A DNA stretch of 55,099 nucleotides from Anaerolineae bacterium (GTDB taxonomy: Bacteria; Chloroflexota; Anaerolineae; Aggregatilineales; Phototrophicaceae), in the NCBI GenBank assembly GCA_022843745.1, contig JALHNB010000047.1:1-55099 (forward strand), given 5' to 3'. The translations under genes were made by a program, and so were the position numbers. Shown here piece after piece: positions 16,748-25,618 of this stretch (positions within the stretch are counted from its first letter, which is position 1; the number at the start of each line of letters is the position of its first letter). Under the pieces are notes generated by a model. That model was not told where the DNA came from, did not search any database, and worked only from the letters and a program-made list of their open reading frames with translations.

Positions 16748-17187
16748 CTTAACCCGTGCTCCTGATACGCTTTTTCCTCATCGCCGGAAATATAGGCGAA
16801 AATTTTCGGCGTGTCGTCGAGCGTTTGCAGCATGTAGATCACCGGGAAATCGAGCGCCAGGTCGCTGCCATCTTTTTTCACATAGAAGGCCTGCCAATCG
16901 ACCTTGACCATGACGTGGAAATCGTCAAGAGGCGTGACGGTTAACGCCTTGACGTTCATCGACTTCGTGCCGATGCTGCGGTAATGGTCTAAGCCTTTGG
17001 CAACGTGGGCGCGAAAATCTTCACGACTGGCGGCGTGAACACCTTTGGGGCTGGCTTCGATGAAGGAATCAGTAAAGGCGTTGACCGTGCCTTCGACATC
17101 GACTTCCGGCCTATCTGCCAGCGCCTTGTTGATGCGTCCCGCGTAATTGTCGAAAAATCGCCTGATTTGCTCACGGATGTCTGACAT
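16744..17187 (-). CDS. NTF2/SnoaL-like small protein
   Basis: This 147-residue cytosolic protein has a likely cone-shaped NTF2 fold: an N-terminal helix (IREQIRRFFDNYAGRINKAL), a helix with AFTDSFIEASP, SREDFRAHVAKGLDHYRSIG, then a beta sheet with VKALTVTPLDDFHVMVKVDW and FPVIYMLQTLDDTPKIFAYI. Such proteins are small-molecule binders or enzymes, and nothing here tells which. The coding sequence runs into the right end of a MITE-like element, and the TAG stop belongs to the element's TA flank, so the last two residues (Leu-Ser) sit at the junction. GGAGCGACG stands before the ATG. Confidence 0.75.
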   Translation of the reverse strand: MSDIREQIRRFFDNYAGRINKALADRPEVDVEGTVNAFTDSFIEASPKGVHAASREDFRAHVAKGLDHYRSIGTKSMNVKALTVTPLDDFHVMVKVDWQAFYVKKDGSDLALDFPVIYMLQTLDDTPKIFAYISGDEEKAYQEHGLS

Positions 17188-17365
17188 TTTCGTCGCTCCT
17201 TGTGCGCTCGTTAAAGGAAATCGCTGCGGAGCGAGCCATCACAATCGGATGTTCCGCAGTCGCAATCCATTTTGTAAGAGTAAGGGATGCGCGTTAGATC
17301 GAGATATGAAATGCTTACAATTCGCGTTAAGGATGCGCGTGGGGGAGGGGCAAAGGGCAAGAAAA

Positions 17366-17436
17366 AAGGGCGCAGCACGCTGCGCCCCTACGAGGGATAT
17401 ATGTGTAAAGAGGGCGACTCACCGAGTCGCCCCTAC
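17366..17436. repeat. two P1 palindromes
   Basis: The copies at 17366-17391 (GGGCGCAGCACGCTGCGCCCCTAC core) and 17411-17436 (GGGCGACTCACCGAGTCGCCCCTAC core, each with a self-complementary middle) lie just past the end of the M4 peptidase gene. The left GTA is missing in both. Confidence 0.7.
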
Positions 17437-17447
17437 GGAAATTCGGA

Positions 17448-20090
17448 TTACGGTTCAGGGATGGACAGGGTAGTGGTCGCGCTCCATGCGCCGGGATTTC
17501 CGTTATCCCGTCCACGCACTCGCCAGTAGTAGATGCCGGGTTCCAGCGGCAGCGTCGGCGCGAAGGTGATGCCGTCTACAATGAAGCTGCTTGCACCCGC
17601 GTAATCGGAGGATTTCGCGATTTGCAGTTCATAGTTATCCGCCCAGGTCAGCGGATTCCAGGTCAGGGTCGGTGTGGTGTCTGACGTATAGTTGAGCAGA
17701 ACGCCGGGATCATTGCAGGCGTAAAGTTTCACATCGTCGAGGAACCAACCATACACAGCACCGGTATCATCCGCGCCGATCAACCAGCGGAAGCGAACAT
17801 TATTGCCCGCCAGTGATGACAGATTGTAGCGTGACGAAACCCAGCCGTTGCTGGTCTGGACAAAACCCTCACGACTCCCCAGAGGATTGCCAAAGCTGTT
17901 GTTGATGACCCCGTAGTAATCCCGTCCGTCGTCAAACAGCGAACCTGCGTCCTGCCATGCGCCGTTATTGACCGAGTATTCCAGCACCGCGCCGTCGTAA
18001 TTACTCAGCGGTGCGGAGTCAACTTCCAGCGCGACGCTGTGGTTGAAGTACAGATAATAGTTCGAGCCAGCGGGCAGCGCTTTGTTGGCGCTCGTCTGGA
18101 GATAGGACTCATAGACGAATCCCGTCGGGCCGCCATACAAACGCGGGTGATTCACCCCGAACAGCGATTTTGTACCACTGACCGCGTAAGATTGACCAAA
18201 AGTGAGTGAGGTTTCCTGCCATGCCCAGGCCTGTGGCATTCCAGAGGGGTTGACGAGTGTTCCGTCGATGAAGCCGCTTGCGCCACTTTCAAAATTCTGG
18301 TTGATCAGATAATTGCCGGGGAGTGTTCCTGTCGGGCAAAGATTGGCTTCGGGCGTAAACTCGACGGCGGCAATCGGGTCGATATTCATTTCAGTCGCTA
18401 GCGCAGCTTCGGCGGTTTCCACACAATCGGTAGCGGTGATGCCCAGTGGATTGCTGCCCGCGCGGATGGTGTTACAAGCCTGTACCATCGCTGCGCCCAG
18501 GACTTCGTAGTCCGCGCCAGAGGTGAGCAGTGTGGAATTGACGAGGTAGAAAATCGCGCCTGTCTTATCGTTGCCCAGCGGCGTGATGGTATAGCCGTTG
18601 AACGAGCCACCCTCTGCCATCAGGTAAGCGGCTTTGTTGGCGACACCAGAGTTAAAGTGAACGCCGCCGTTATCGCCCAAAAGCGGATCATCCCAGAACA
18701 GTATGCTCTGGGTGCGGTCTGGCTGGTCGAAAAGGGGTGGGTCTTCCATATCGCGGATTGGCGAACTCAAATCCTCGCCGAGAACCCATTTATCCCCAAC
18801 CTCATCAGGATCGCCGAAGCTGTCGATGCCGTTATGCTGGTCAAAAAGCTCGCCGAAAATATCGGACATGGCTTCGTTGATCGCGCCGGATTCGAACCAA
18901 TAGAACAGGCCGGATTCAAACTCGGTGACACCGTGCGATAACTCATGCCCGACGACATCATCAGCGGTAAAGAAATCGGCATCTCCGTAGACCATTTGCG
19001 CACCATTCCAGAAAGCGTTGGCATAGGGAACGCCGACCTGCTGGCGGAAGTTCACCGTCGAAATCAGGTTGAAGCCCTGGTTATTGATACTGTTGCGGTT
19101 GTGTTTGAGGTCAAAATAGTTGAACGTTCCGATAGCGAAGAAATGTGCAGCGTTCGCGGGTGACGCTGTGCCGCCATTATCGCACGAACCTGCCCCGAAC
19201 AAGGGCTTTGGCGCACCGCTGCACACCTGAGTACCGGGGAGGGTGACAGGCTGGAAGTTGGCGGTATAGGTGCGAACGACGGGGTACGGGAAATTCGGCG
19301 ATGGCAGAACCGATGCCGGGCTGCTGGCGAGGATGCTTGATGATGGCTGGCTGCCATCACGCAGCGCATTAATCCCCGATGTATGGAGCGTATCGATCTG
19401 GTTGAAGGCCAGCGCGATGCCGTTCAGATGGGCATCGACCAGCACCAGATAGCGGATCGGCAGCAGGCTTTGCGAAGGGGTGACTTCGGTGCGCCAGACC
19501 AGCCGGGGCATAAAGGCCAGCGGCGAGATCAGGCTCGGATCATAAATCCACAATGACGGTGTGCTGGCGGTCAATTCGCTTGCGGCGATGTTCTCCCGTT
19601 TGGCAACATCAGCGATGGCGAGCGTGGCTGCACTGGAAGCGTCAATCGTGGGTGTGGTCGAAAGGCTCAAACGCGATGAAACCTCACCGGAGAGCGCTGC
19701 CAGTTGACCAGAGGCATCATAATTGGCTATCAACTCACCACCGAGGATGGGGACACCCTGGTGAACCTGCTGATAGCGGAAAGAGATGCTGTCGGAAATC
19801 GAGCTGATTTTCGAGAGTTGAAGTTCCTGGGCAGCGTTTTGCAGGCCAAAATCGGCTGCATACAGGCCAATATCGACCAGTGCGGAGGCTGCGTCCGGCG
19901 TACCGCTGGAGGCGCGGGCGAGTCCGGCACTGTTGGTATCGATACCGATAAAGGTTGTGAGTCCTGTCGCACCATCGGTGATGACCTGGGCACCGCTGTC
20001 CTGCCGGGTGGGACTGGCGAAGGTGGCTGCACTCATGGAGAGCAGGCCAGCAATCACCGTGATAAGCACAATGCGCTTAAATAAACTCAT
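17448..20090 (-). CDS. secreted M4 (thermolysin-like) metallopeptidase
   Basis: This 880-residue exported zinc endopeptidase probably digests protein outside the cell. Order: signal peptide (MSLFKRIVLITVIAGLLSMS, cut near residue 26); an FTP/PepSY-like propeptide (about 75-200) that is removed on activation; and the M4 domain, with HELSHGVTEF at about residue 381 (HExxH zinc site), the third ligand in NEAMSDIFGEL (about 405) and a late VHFNSGVANKAAYL block with the catalytic His. After about 570 a C-terminal extension has a jelly-roll-like domain (FESGASGFIDG...FLDDVKLYAC) and a last fibronectin-III-like unit (TPTLTWNPLTWADNYELQIA), which probably bind a surface or substrate. It is likely monocistronic. 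Confidence 0.93.
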   Translation of the reverse strand: MSLFKRIVLITVIAGLLSMSAATFASPTRQDSGAQVITDGATGLTTFIGIDTNSAGLARASSGTPDAASALVDIGLYAADFGLQNAAQELQLSKISSISDSISFRYQQVHQGVPILGGELIANYDASGQLAALSGEVSSRLSLSTTPTIDASSAATLAIADVAKRENIAASELTASTPSLWIYDPSLISPLAFMPRLVWRTEVTPSQSLLPIRYLVLVDAHLNGIALAFNQIDTLHTSGINALRDGSQPSSSILASSPASVLPSPNFPYPVVRTYTANFQPVTLPGTQVCSGAPKPLFGAGSCDNGGTASPANAAHFFAIGTFNYFDLKHNRNSINNQGFNLISTVNFRQQVGVPYANAFWNGAQMVYGDADFFTADDVVGHELSHGVTEFESGLFYWFESGAINEAMSDIFGELFDQHNGIDSFGDPDEVGDKWVLGEDLSSPIRDMEDPPLFDQPDRTQSILFWDDPLLGDNGGVHFNSGVANKAAYLMAEGGSFNGYTITPLGNDKTGAIFYLVNSTLLTSGADYEVLGAAMVQACNTIRAGSNPLGITATDCVETAEAALATEMNIDPIAAVEFTPEANLCPTGTLPGNYLINQNFESGASGFIDGTLVNPSGMPQAWAWQETSLTFGQSYAVSGTKSLFGVNHPRLYGGPTGFVYESYLQTSANKALPAGSNYYLYFNHSVALEVDSAPLSNYDGAVLEYSVNNGAWQDAGSLFDDGRDYYGVINNSFGNPLGSREGFVQTSNGWVSSRYNLSSLAGNNVRFRWLIGADDTGAVYGWFLDDVKLYACNDPGVLLNYTSDTTPTLTWNPLTWADNYELQIAKSSDYAGASSFIVDGITFAPTLPLEPGIYYWRVRGRDNGNPGAWSATTTLSIPEP

Positions 20091-20239
20091 GAGTAAAAAA
20101 CACTCCTATCTATTGATTCATTCAAAGTCATTATCAATTATAGTACCTTTATTTCACCTAAACATGTGCGAATATTTTTTGTTGCAACGCCATTTGTTTA
20201 TTTTGCGTATTAGAAATTATAGAACATCGTGAGGAAAAT

Positions 20240-20608
20240 ATGTCGGATCAGGAACTTTATGCAATCGCACAGCAGCGAATCGACAGGCGCAATCGCCGCT
20301 GGACAATCTGGGCGTTTAACCTTGCTGGCTTGATTCTATCAGTCGCAGCGTTGATTCTGTTGGGCGATACAGCCTACAGCCAGCTTGCCGCAGCCGTGTT
20401 CATGGCGTGGGCGGGGGTGTTTACGCTCCATACCATTGTCGCCGCGCTGGGGCAGTCCCGCGATGGCGATATAGAAAATGAAGTCGCCAAACTGCGCAAA
20501 GCGACCACCTATGAGAAGCCCAAACGCCTCGAACTTTCCGAGGACGGCGAACTGGTCGATCTGGAAGATTGGGACGAGAACGAGGCGAAAGCCAAGCGGA
20601 GGTCGTAG
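20240..20608 (+). CDS. 2TM-domain membrane protein
   Basis: This 122-residue protein has a basic N-terminal helix (ELYAIAQQRIDRRNRRW), two membrane helices (about 27-48 and 52-73) and a charged tail rich in Glu/Asp/Lys. This matches the small 2TM family found in many bacteria, whose role is unknown. A GAGG site lies 6 bases upstream of the ATG. The stop TAG abuts the GTG start of the membrane-anchored hydrolase, and GGAGG in its last codons serves that gene, so the two form an operon. Confidence 0.82.
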   Translation: MSDQELYAIAQQRIDRRNRRWTIWAFNLAGLILSVAALILLGDTAYSQLAAAVFMAWAGVFTLHTIVAALGQSRDGDIENEVAKLRKATTYEKPKRLELSEDGELVDLEDWDENEAKAKRRS

Positions 20609-21685
20609 GTGAAGTTATTAGCTGCTATGTTTCGTGTTATCGTATCTATTGCTTTAGCCTTTCTAACGGTACTGGTTGGTCTTTTGATCTATATCTTTCG
20701 TTCCGGGCCGAAACTGCCGTCGGAAACCGATGCGATCATCGAGCAAGTTCTCAGCAGCGATCTGCCCGAATTGGTCAGTGGGCAAACGGGTTTTGCAGAG
20801 TCGGACGGCCTCCAAATCTGGTATGAAAGCATCAAGCCGGACGCAGTGCCAATAGGCACAGTGTTGCTCAACATGTCACATGCAGGCAGCGGTTTGGAAT
20901 GGCCTCCAAAATTTATTCGTTTGTTTGTCGATGCGGGTTATCGGGTCATTCGTTACGACCATCGTGGGACGGGCATATCAGATTGGGTCGAAAACTGGTC
21001 ACGCCAAAATCCGTATTTGATTGCGGACATGGCGGGCGATGCGCTCGCGGTGCTGGATGCGCTTCAAATTCAAAAGGCGCATATCGTCGGACTCTCACTG
21101 GGCGGGATGGTCGCGCAGGAATTAGCGACACGTGTGCCGGAGCGAGTCGTGTCGCTCACACTCATGATGACATCCGGCTTTATCGGCGATCCCGATCTGC
21201 CCAGTTTAACATCGCGCTTCCTGCTCACTTCCGTGCTGAAAGGCCTCCCCCTGCTAAAATATCGGATCGCGGGCGGCGAGAAAAATCTGATCAAGGAACG
21301 CATCGCGAAAATGATTTCATTTGTCGGCGATGAGAATCTGGACATCCGGGAAACCGCCGAAGTGGTGCTGTACGATATGCGTAAGCGTAGGGGTTTCAAT
21401 ATCAGGGCGGTATTTCAGCATCAGGCGGCTGTCAGCATGGCAGGTTCGTGCTATGAAAAACTGAAAACGTTTCATGCCCCCACGCTGGTCATTCACGGGA
21501 CGGCGGATCAACTGATTCCCGTTGAACATGGTCGAAAGCTCGTGGACATTCTGCCCAATGCCAGGGGATTGAGGCTGGACGGGGTAGAGCATATGTTCCC
21601 GTTTCCCAACATGATTCGCGTGAACGAAACGATTCTGGCGCATCTGTCGGAGTCTGGTCGTGATGAGGCGCAGCGGCCTTCGTAA
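20609..21685 (+). CDS. membrane-anchored alpha/beta hydrolase
   Basis: This 358-residue hydrolase is tethered by an N-terminal membrane helix (about 5-28). GTG directly follows the previous stop, with GGAGG 6 bases upstream, which decides the start. Triad: nucleophile in HIVGLSLGGMVAQELA (Ser about 155), acid in HGTADQLIPVEHG, and His in GVEHMFPFP. YDHRGTGISDW precedes the elbow, as in epoxide-hydrolase and peroxidase-like enzymes. The outward-facing domain may cleave esters near the membrane. It is coupled to the 2TM gene. Confidence 0.87.
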   Translation: MKLLAAMFRVIVSIALAFLTVLVGLLIYIFRSGPKLPSETDAIIEQVLSSDLPELVSGQTGFAESDGLQIWYESIKPDAVPIGTVLLNMSHAGSGLEWPPKFIRLFVDAGYRVIRYDHRGTGISDWVENWSRQNPYLIADMAGDALAVLDALQIQKAHIVGLSLGGMVAQELATRVPERVVSLTLMMTSGFIGDPDLPSLTSRFLLTSVLKGLPLLKYRIAGGEKNLIKERIAKMISFVGDENLDIRETAEVVLYDMRKRRGFNIRAVFQHQAAVSMAGSCYEKLKTFHAPTLVIHGTADQLIPVEHGRKLVDILPNARGLRLDGVEHMFPFPNMIRVNETILAHLSESGRDEAQRPS

Positions 21686-21702
21686 GAATTTTTTAACGAA
21701 CC

Positions 21703-21790
21703 GTGACATTCGGCGCAGTTCAGCGGTATATCAAATGCTGCTTGTTTGTGAGTTCGTGTTTCGTGGGAGGAGGATGCCATATCTTCCTCT
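21703..21790 (+). promoter_or_regulatory. phased promoter motif copy A with downstream hairpin, no gene
   Basis: GTGACA (21703) and TATATC (21727) form a -35/-10 pair inside GACATT-N13-CGGTATATC, the same motif and spacing as at 22042 and 24320. TTTGTGAGTT (21745-21754) is shared with copy C. A 9-pair hairpin GAGGAGGAT/ATCTTCCTC (21767-21789, loop GCCAT) follows. No open reading frame starts here. It may drive a short RNA or be a displaced duplicate of the promoter of the modular secreted protein. Confidence 0.45.
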
Positions 21791-22041
21791 CATTGCTTGC
21801 CCCAATGAATTGACCCCTATTGCTGCGCCGAGTCCTTTGCTTCTTCAATTTTGTCGTCAGCAAGCATAAGAAATGTATTTTAGGCGCGGCAAATCAGGAC
21901 AAATTGGGCGTTTAGCCGAATGAGTCGAAAAATCAGCGCATTAGTTAATGGAATAGTCGGGATATGCATCAATCTCAATACTGATGTTTTTATTTGTGAG
22001 TGTGAAAAACGTAAATAATTTGTGAATAATTGATCTTGATT

Positions 22042-22071
22042 GCGACATTCAGATTATCTCAACGGTATATC
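22042..22071 (+). promoter_or_regulatory. phased promoter motif copy B, in front of the modular secreted protein
   Basis: GCGACA (22042-22047), an 18-base spacer and TATATC (22066-22071) lie 47 bases before the chosen ATG at 22118. The motif GACATT-N13-CGGTATATC is exactly the same as in copies A and C. Confidence 0.5.
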
Positions 22072-22117
22072 GGTTTGTAGGTCGAAAAATCTGGTATTAG
22101 CCGATGGGGAGAGAGCA

Positions 22118-24217
22118 ATGTTCACAAAAAAATCTGCATTCGCAATTTTACTGTTTTGTCTGGTCACACTACTGGTTGTGACACCTATACTCGCCAACAA
22201 TTTTGCCTCAGGGGGCATCGATCCCATTGAACAGCGCGGCGACAAGGGTAAGGGCGGCGGGAACGGCAACGGCCAACCTCAGCCGACGGCAGAGGCAACC
22301 ATATCGAATATGCTGGGTTGTCAAAAAAATAATCCAGAGCGTTTGGATTGCTCCAGCCTGGAAGTCAGCGGCTACTGCGACGGATCAACCGCTGTATTTA
22401 CGATTACAAACACAGGTTCGCCCGGCGATGGTGATATGCGCGCCGCAACGCCTTATCGTTTGGTCGTCGATGGAGTAGTCGTCCAAAGCGGCGTTGTTCA
22501 GTTGGCGGGTGGCACATCCATGCAAGTCACTTACAGCGGCAGCGGGTCGGTCACGCTGGAGGCGGATCAGCAAGTAGGTCATCCCGGCAACAGCCATCCG
22601 CGCACAACCTTGAACTGTACTCCGGCGACTGAACCCCCTCAGCCGACTGTAGAAGTGACCCCTACTGAAGAAGTCGTACCGCCCGTCTTCAATGTCGTTC
22701 CGTACTGCGAAGTCGATGGCAGGACCAGCTTCGTCATTTCGAACAGCGGCGGCGTTATGCTTGCGGATGAGCCTTATGTCGTGATGGATGTTCATGGCGC
22801 TTTGATTAATCAGGGCGCGGTTCTGCTGGCAAGCGGCGAAAGTGTTACGCTGTCGTTTTTTGGCGAACAGTTAACGCTTACTATTGCCGGACAAACCTAC
22901 TACGCGACGACCTGTTATGTGCCTACCGAAGAAGTCACGCCCACCGATGAGCCGACGCTGGAAGTCACACCTACCGAAGAAGTGACGCCGGAAGAGACAG
23001 TCGCGCCACCTGTTTTCAATGTTGTCACCAACTGCGCCAGTGACGGCAGCACCGTTTTCACGATTTACAACGACGGCGGTGATATGCTGACTGAGATGTG
23101 GTACATGGTGGCCGATCAGTATGGGACAGTGGTCGCTGAAGGGACATTTATACTGACCAGCGGCCAAAGCTGGGATGTGATGGCTTCCGGTACTGGTTTG
23201 ACGCTTTCATTGGACGGCGTGTCATATAGTGCGCAGACCTGCTACGTGCCAACCGAAGAAGTGACACCCGAAGAAACAACTGAACCGCCTGTTTTCTATG
23301 TTGCTCCGGGCTGCGCCAGCGACGGCAGCACCGTTTTCACGATTTACAACAACGGCGGCGACATGCTGACCGAGACGTGGTACATGGTGACGGATCAATA
23401 CGGTACGGTGGTTGCCGAGGGGACGGTCATGCTTGCTTATGGCGAAAGCATGGATCTGACGATATTCGGCACGAATTTGATGCTTTCGCTGGATGGGGCG
23501 ACATACAGCGCATCGACGTGCTACGTCCCAACTGAAGAAGTGACACCCGAAGTCACGCCGGACGCGCCCATTCTAAATGTTGCTGCGTATTGCACGACTG
23601 ATGGTGGCGCTATTTTCACGATCACCAATGACGGCGGCGACATGCTGACCGAGACGTGGTACATGGTGACGGATCAATACGGCACAGTCGTTACCGAAGG
23701 GACATTAATGCTCGCCAACGGTCAAAGTCTGGACGTATCAGCTTCCGGCCCTGGCTTGACGCTCTCGCTTGGCGGCATTGCTTACTATGCGACAACCTGC
23801 TATGTACCCACCGACGAGCCAACACCAGAGGTGACACCCACTGATGAACCGACACCAGAAGTGACACCCACTGATGAGCCGACACCCGTGCCAACCGACT
23901 CTCCGTTGGCCTGCCAGAAAAATAACCCGGATCGCCTGGACTGCTCCAGCCTCCGTGTGGGCGGTTCATGCGATGCCAACACAGCCGTCTTTACCATTGG
24001 AAACACGGGCGAAGCTGGTAACGGCGGTATGCGTGCCCCAACCGTCTACGCGATTTTCGTGGATGGTGTACTGGTTGAAACGGGCAGCGTTGATCTTAAC
24101 GGCGGCGACTCGATGCAAGTTAGTTACGAAGGCAGCGGCGCGATTACACTGATCGCTACGCAGCAGGTCGGACATCCCGGCAAAAGCCAGCCGCAAGCAA
24201 CGGTCAACTGCGCCTAA
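22118..24217 (+). CDS. secreted modular protein, A-B-B-B-B-A architecture
   Basis: This 699-residue exported protein starts at MFTKKSAFAIL; GGGGAGAGAG lies just upstream, and a longer reading from 22040 would include the promoter. After the signal peptide (cut near residue 27) and a Gly-rich stretch come six domains joined by Thr/Glu/Pro linkers such as TPTEEVTP. The first and last (A, about 22312-22620 and 23909-24214) begin with QKNNPxRLDCSSL and end with VNC or LNC. The four in the middle (B, from about 22679, 23008, 23287 and 23567) each carry two Cys, the first near the start and one in TCYVPT. B3 and B4 share a 50-base stretch exactly, so they duplicated recently. This resembles a stalk or adhesin-like surface protein; no enzyme motif is seen. 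Confidence 0.8.
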   Translation: MFTKKSAFAILLFCLVTLLVVTPILANNFASGGIDPIEQRGDKGKGGGNGNGQPQPTAEATISNMLGCQKNNPERLDCSSLEVSGYCDGSTAVFTITNTGSPGDGDMRAATPYRLVVDGVVVQSGVVQLAGGTSMQVTYSGSGSVTLEADQQVGHPGNSHPRTTLNCTPATEPPQPTVEVTPTEEVVPPVFNVVPYCEVDGRTSFVISNSGGVMLADEPYVVMDVHGALINQGAVLLASGESVTLSFFGEQLTLTIAGQTYYATTCYVPTEEVTPTDEPTLEVTPTEEVTPEETVAPPVFNVVTNCASDGSTVFTIYNDGGDMLTEMWYMVADQYGTVVAEGTFILTSGQSWDVMASGTGLTLSLDGVSYSAQTCYVPTEEVTPEETTEPPVFYVAPGCASDGSTVFTIYNNGGDMLTETWYMVTDQYGTVVAEGTVMLAYGESMDLTIFGTNLMLSLDGATYSASTCYVPTEEVTPEVTPDAPILNVAAYCTTDGGAIFTITNDGGDMLTETWYMVTDQYGTVVTEGTLMLANGQSLDVSASGPGLTLSLGGIAYYATTCYVPTDEPTPEVTPTDEPTPEVTPTDEPTPVPTDSPLACQKNNPDRLDCSSLRVGGSCDANTAVFTIGNTGEAGNGGMRAPTVYAIFVDGVLVETGSVDLNGGDSMQVSYEGSGAITLIATQQVGHPGKSQPQATVNCA

Positions 24218-24243
24218 ATAATTAACTTTAGTTTCATCAAACA

Positions 24244-24270
24244 GGGAGGTCGTAATGGGCCTCCCTTTTT
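24244..24270 (+). terminator. Rho-independent terminator of the modular secreted protein
   Basis: GGGAGG (24244-24249) and CCTCCC (24260-24265) pair around a 10-base loop and are followed by TTTTT. It begins 27 bases after the stop codon. Confidence 0.8.
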
Positions 24271-24319
24271 GAGTTCAGTTTTTAACAATGCGTGTGTTAA
24301 TCCCACTTGAAAGAAATTT

Positions 24320-24432
24320 GCGACATTGAGCGCGACTCTGCGGTATATCTTTTGTGAGTTAATTTCGCTTGTTTGGATAACATATTTGAATGGACGGGAG
24401 AAGGTATCCTCACAGCCTTCTCCCATCGCTTT
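24320..24432 (+). ncRNA. phased promoter motif copy C with perfect terminal hairpin: candidate short RNA
   Basis: GCGACA (24320) and TATATC (24344) have the same spacing as copies A and B. About 46 bases later a perfect 9-pair hairpin, GGGAGAAGG/CCTTCTCCC (24396-24424), ends in ATCGCTTTT. A transcript from about 24356 to 24432 would be near 75 bases. TTTGTGAGTT is shared with copy A. No frame or ribosome-binding site is seen, so it may be a short RNA or a promoter-terminator relic. Confidence 0.35.
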
Positions 24433-24487
24433 TCCGCCCATTCGTAATCGCCACACCTGAATACTGACAAACCATCCTCGCCATATT

Positions 24488-24515
24488 CTTTGCGTTCTCC
24501 ACGCCTTTGCGTTAA
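24488..24515. repeat. P3 repeat (ACGCAAAGGCG type)
   Basis: Read on the minus strand this is TTAACGCAAAGGCGTGGAGA followed by ACGCAAAG. A similar copy lies at 36861-36888 on the plus strand. Repeats of this kind are scattered in many bacterial genomes. Confidence 0.55.
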
Positions 24516-24561
24516 GTTTTGAATCTTATTTCCAAAATAATGTTTTTAAGGCGATTTTTAA

Positions 24562-25605
24562 ATGACTGACGCAAATATTTCTGAAGCCGAAATTTATCGT
24601 TTTGCCTATGACGCGCTCATCGCCAGCGGCGTTCGTGAGGACGTGGCGCAGGCAACCGCACGCGGCCTGTGGCTTACGTCGCTGCGAGGCGTGGATTCGC
24701 ACGGCATCCGGTTGCTGGTGCATTATGTCCATGCGGTGCGCGGCGGACGGATCAACCCGAATCCGAATTTTCGCTGGCGGCAGACGGCTCCAGCGACAGG
24801 CACACTGGATGCGGATCACGGCTTCGGTCACGCGGCGGGCATGGCGGCGATGCGTCACGCGATTAATCTGGCGCATGGGGCAGGGGCGGGATTTGTGTCG
24901 GTGCGCAATTCGACTCACTGTGGCGCGATGGCCTATTTCGCGCTGGAAGCCGCCGCGAATGATATGATCGGCCTCGCTTTCACACACGCCACGCCAAAAG
25001 TCCAATCCCCCGGCGCGACGCGCCCATTTTTCGGCACGAATCCGGTGTGCATGGCTGCGCCGATGATGGATGACACGCCATTTTGCTTCGATTCGGCGAT
25101 CACACAGTACAGCTTCAACAAGGTGCGCCAGTTCCGCGAGGATGGTCAGCCGGTGCCGCCGGGGATCGCCTCGGATGTCAACGGACACATGACGCTCGAC
25201 GCGGACGCGGCTTTTCAACTGCTGCCGTTGGGCATTTACAAAGGTTTTGGGCTGGCGATGATGGTCGATATTTTATGCGGCCTGCTGTCGGGGATGCCGT
25301 CCGGTGATGAGGTGTCGTCGATGTTCGAAAATCCTCTGTCGGAGCGCCGCCTGTTGGGTCACTTTTTCGGCGCGATCCGCATTGATGCGTTTCTGGAACT
25401 CGACCATTTCAAGCGCCAGTTGAAGCGCAACGCCGATAAAATCCGCAGCGAGCCGCGCCTCGACCCGAATCAGCCTGTGATGATCCCCGGCGACCCGGAA
25501 AACGCGATTGAGCATGAGCGCCGGAAAACGGGCATCCCGATCAAGGCGCTGGATAGGGCGAAATTTGAAGCGCTGGCGGCGGAGTTGGGGATCGCGCCGC
25601 CCTAG
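24562..25605 (+). CDS. Ldh family oxidoreductase (malate/L-lactate dehydrogenase type, Ldh2-like)
   Basis: This 347-residue NAD(P)-dependent oxidoreductase reduces or oxidises 2-oxo/2-hydroxy acids; relatives act on malate, sulfolactate, ureidoglycolate and delta-1-piperideine-2-carboxylate. Landmarks are VDSHGIRLLVHYV (residues about 51-63, with the catalytic His in SHG), GAGFVSVRNSTHCGAMAYF (about 111-130), FFGTNPVCMAAP (nucleotide-binding stretch) and PLGIYKGFGLAMMVDILCG. The length is full. AAGG before the ATG at 24562 is a weak ribosome-binding site. It stands alone; the substrate cannot be told. Confidence 0.9.
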   Translation: MTDANISEAEIYRFAYDALIASGVREDVAQATARGLWLTSLRGVDSHGIRLLVHYVHAVRGGRINPNPNFRWRQTAPATGTLDADHGFGHAAGMAAMRHAINLAHGAGAGFVSVRNSTHCGAMAYFALEAAANDMIGLAFTHATPKVQSPGATRPFFGTNPVCMAAPMMDDTPFCFDSAITQYSFNKVRQFREDGQPVPPGIASDVNGHMTLDADAAFQLLPLGIYKGFGLAMMVDILCGLLSGMPSGDEVSSMFENPLSERRLLGHFFGAIRIDAFLELDHFKRQLKRNADKIRSEPRLDPNQPVMIPGDPENAIEHERRKTGIPIKALDRAKFEALAAELGIAPP

Positions 25606-25618
25606 ATCGAAGCGTGGA

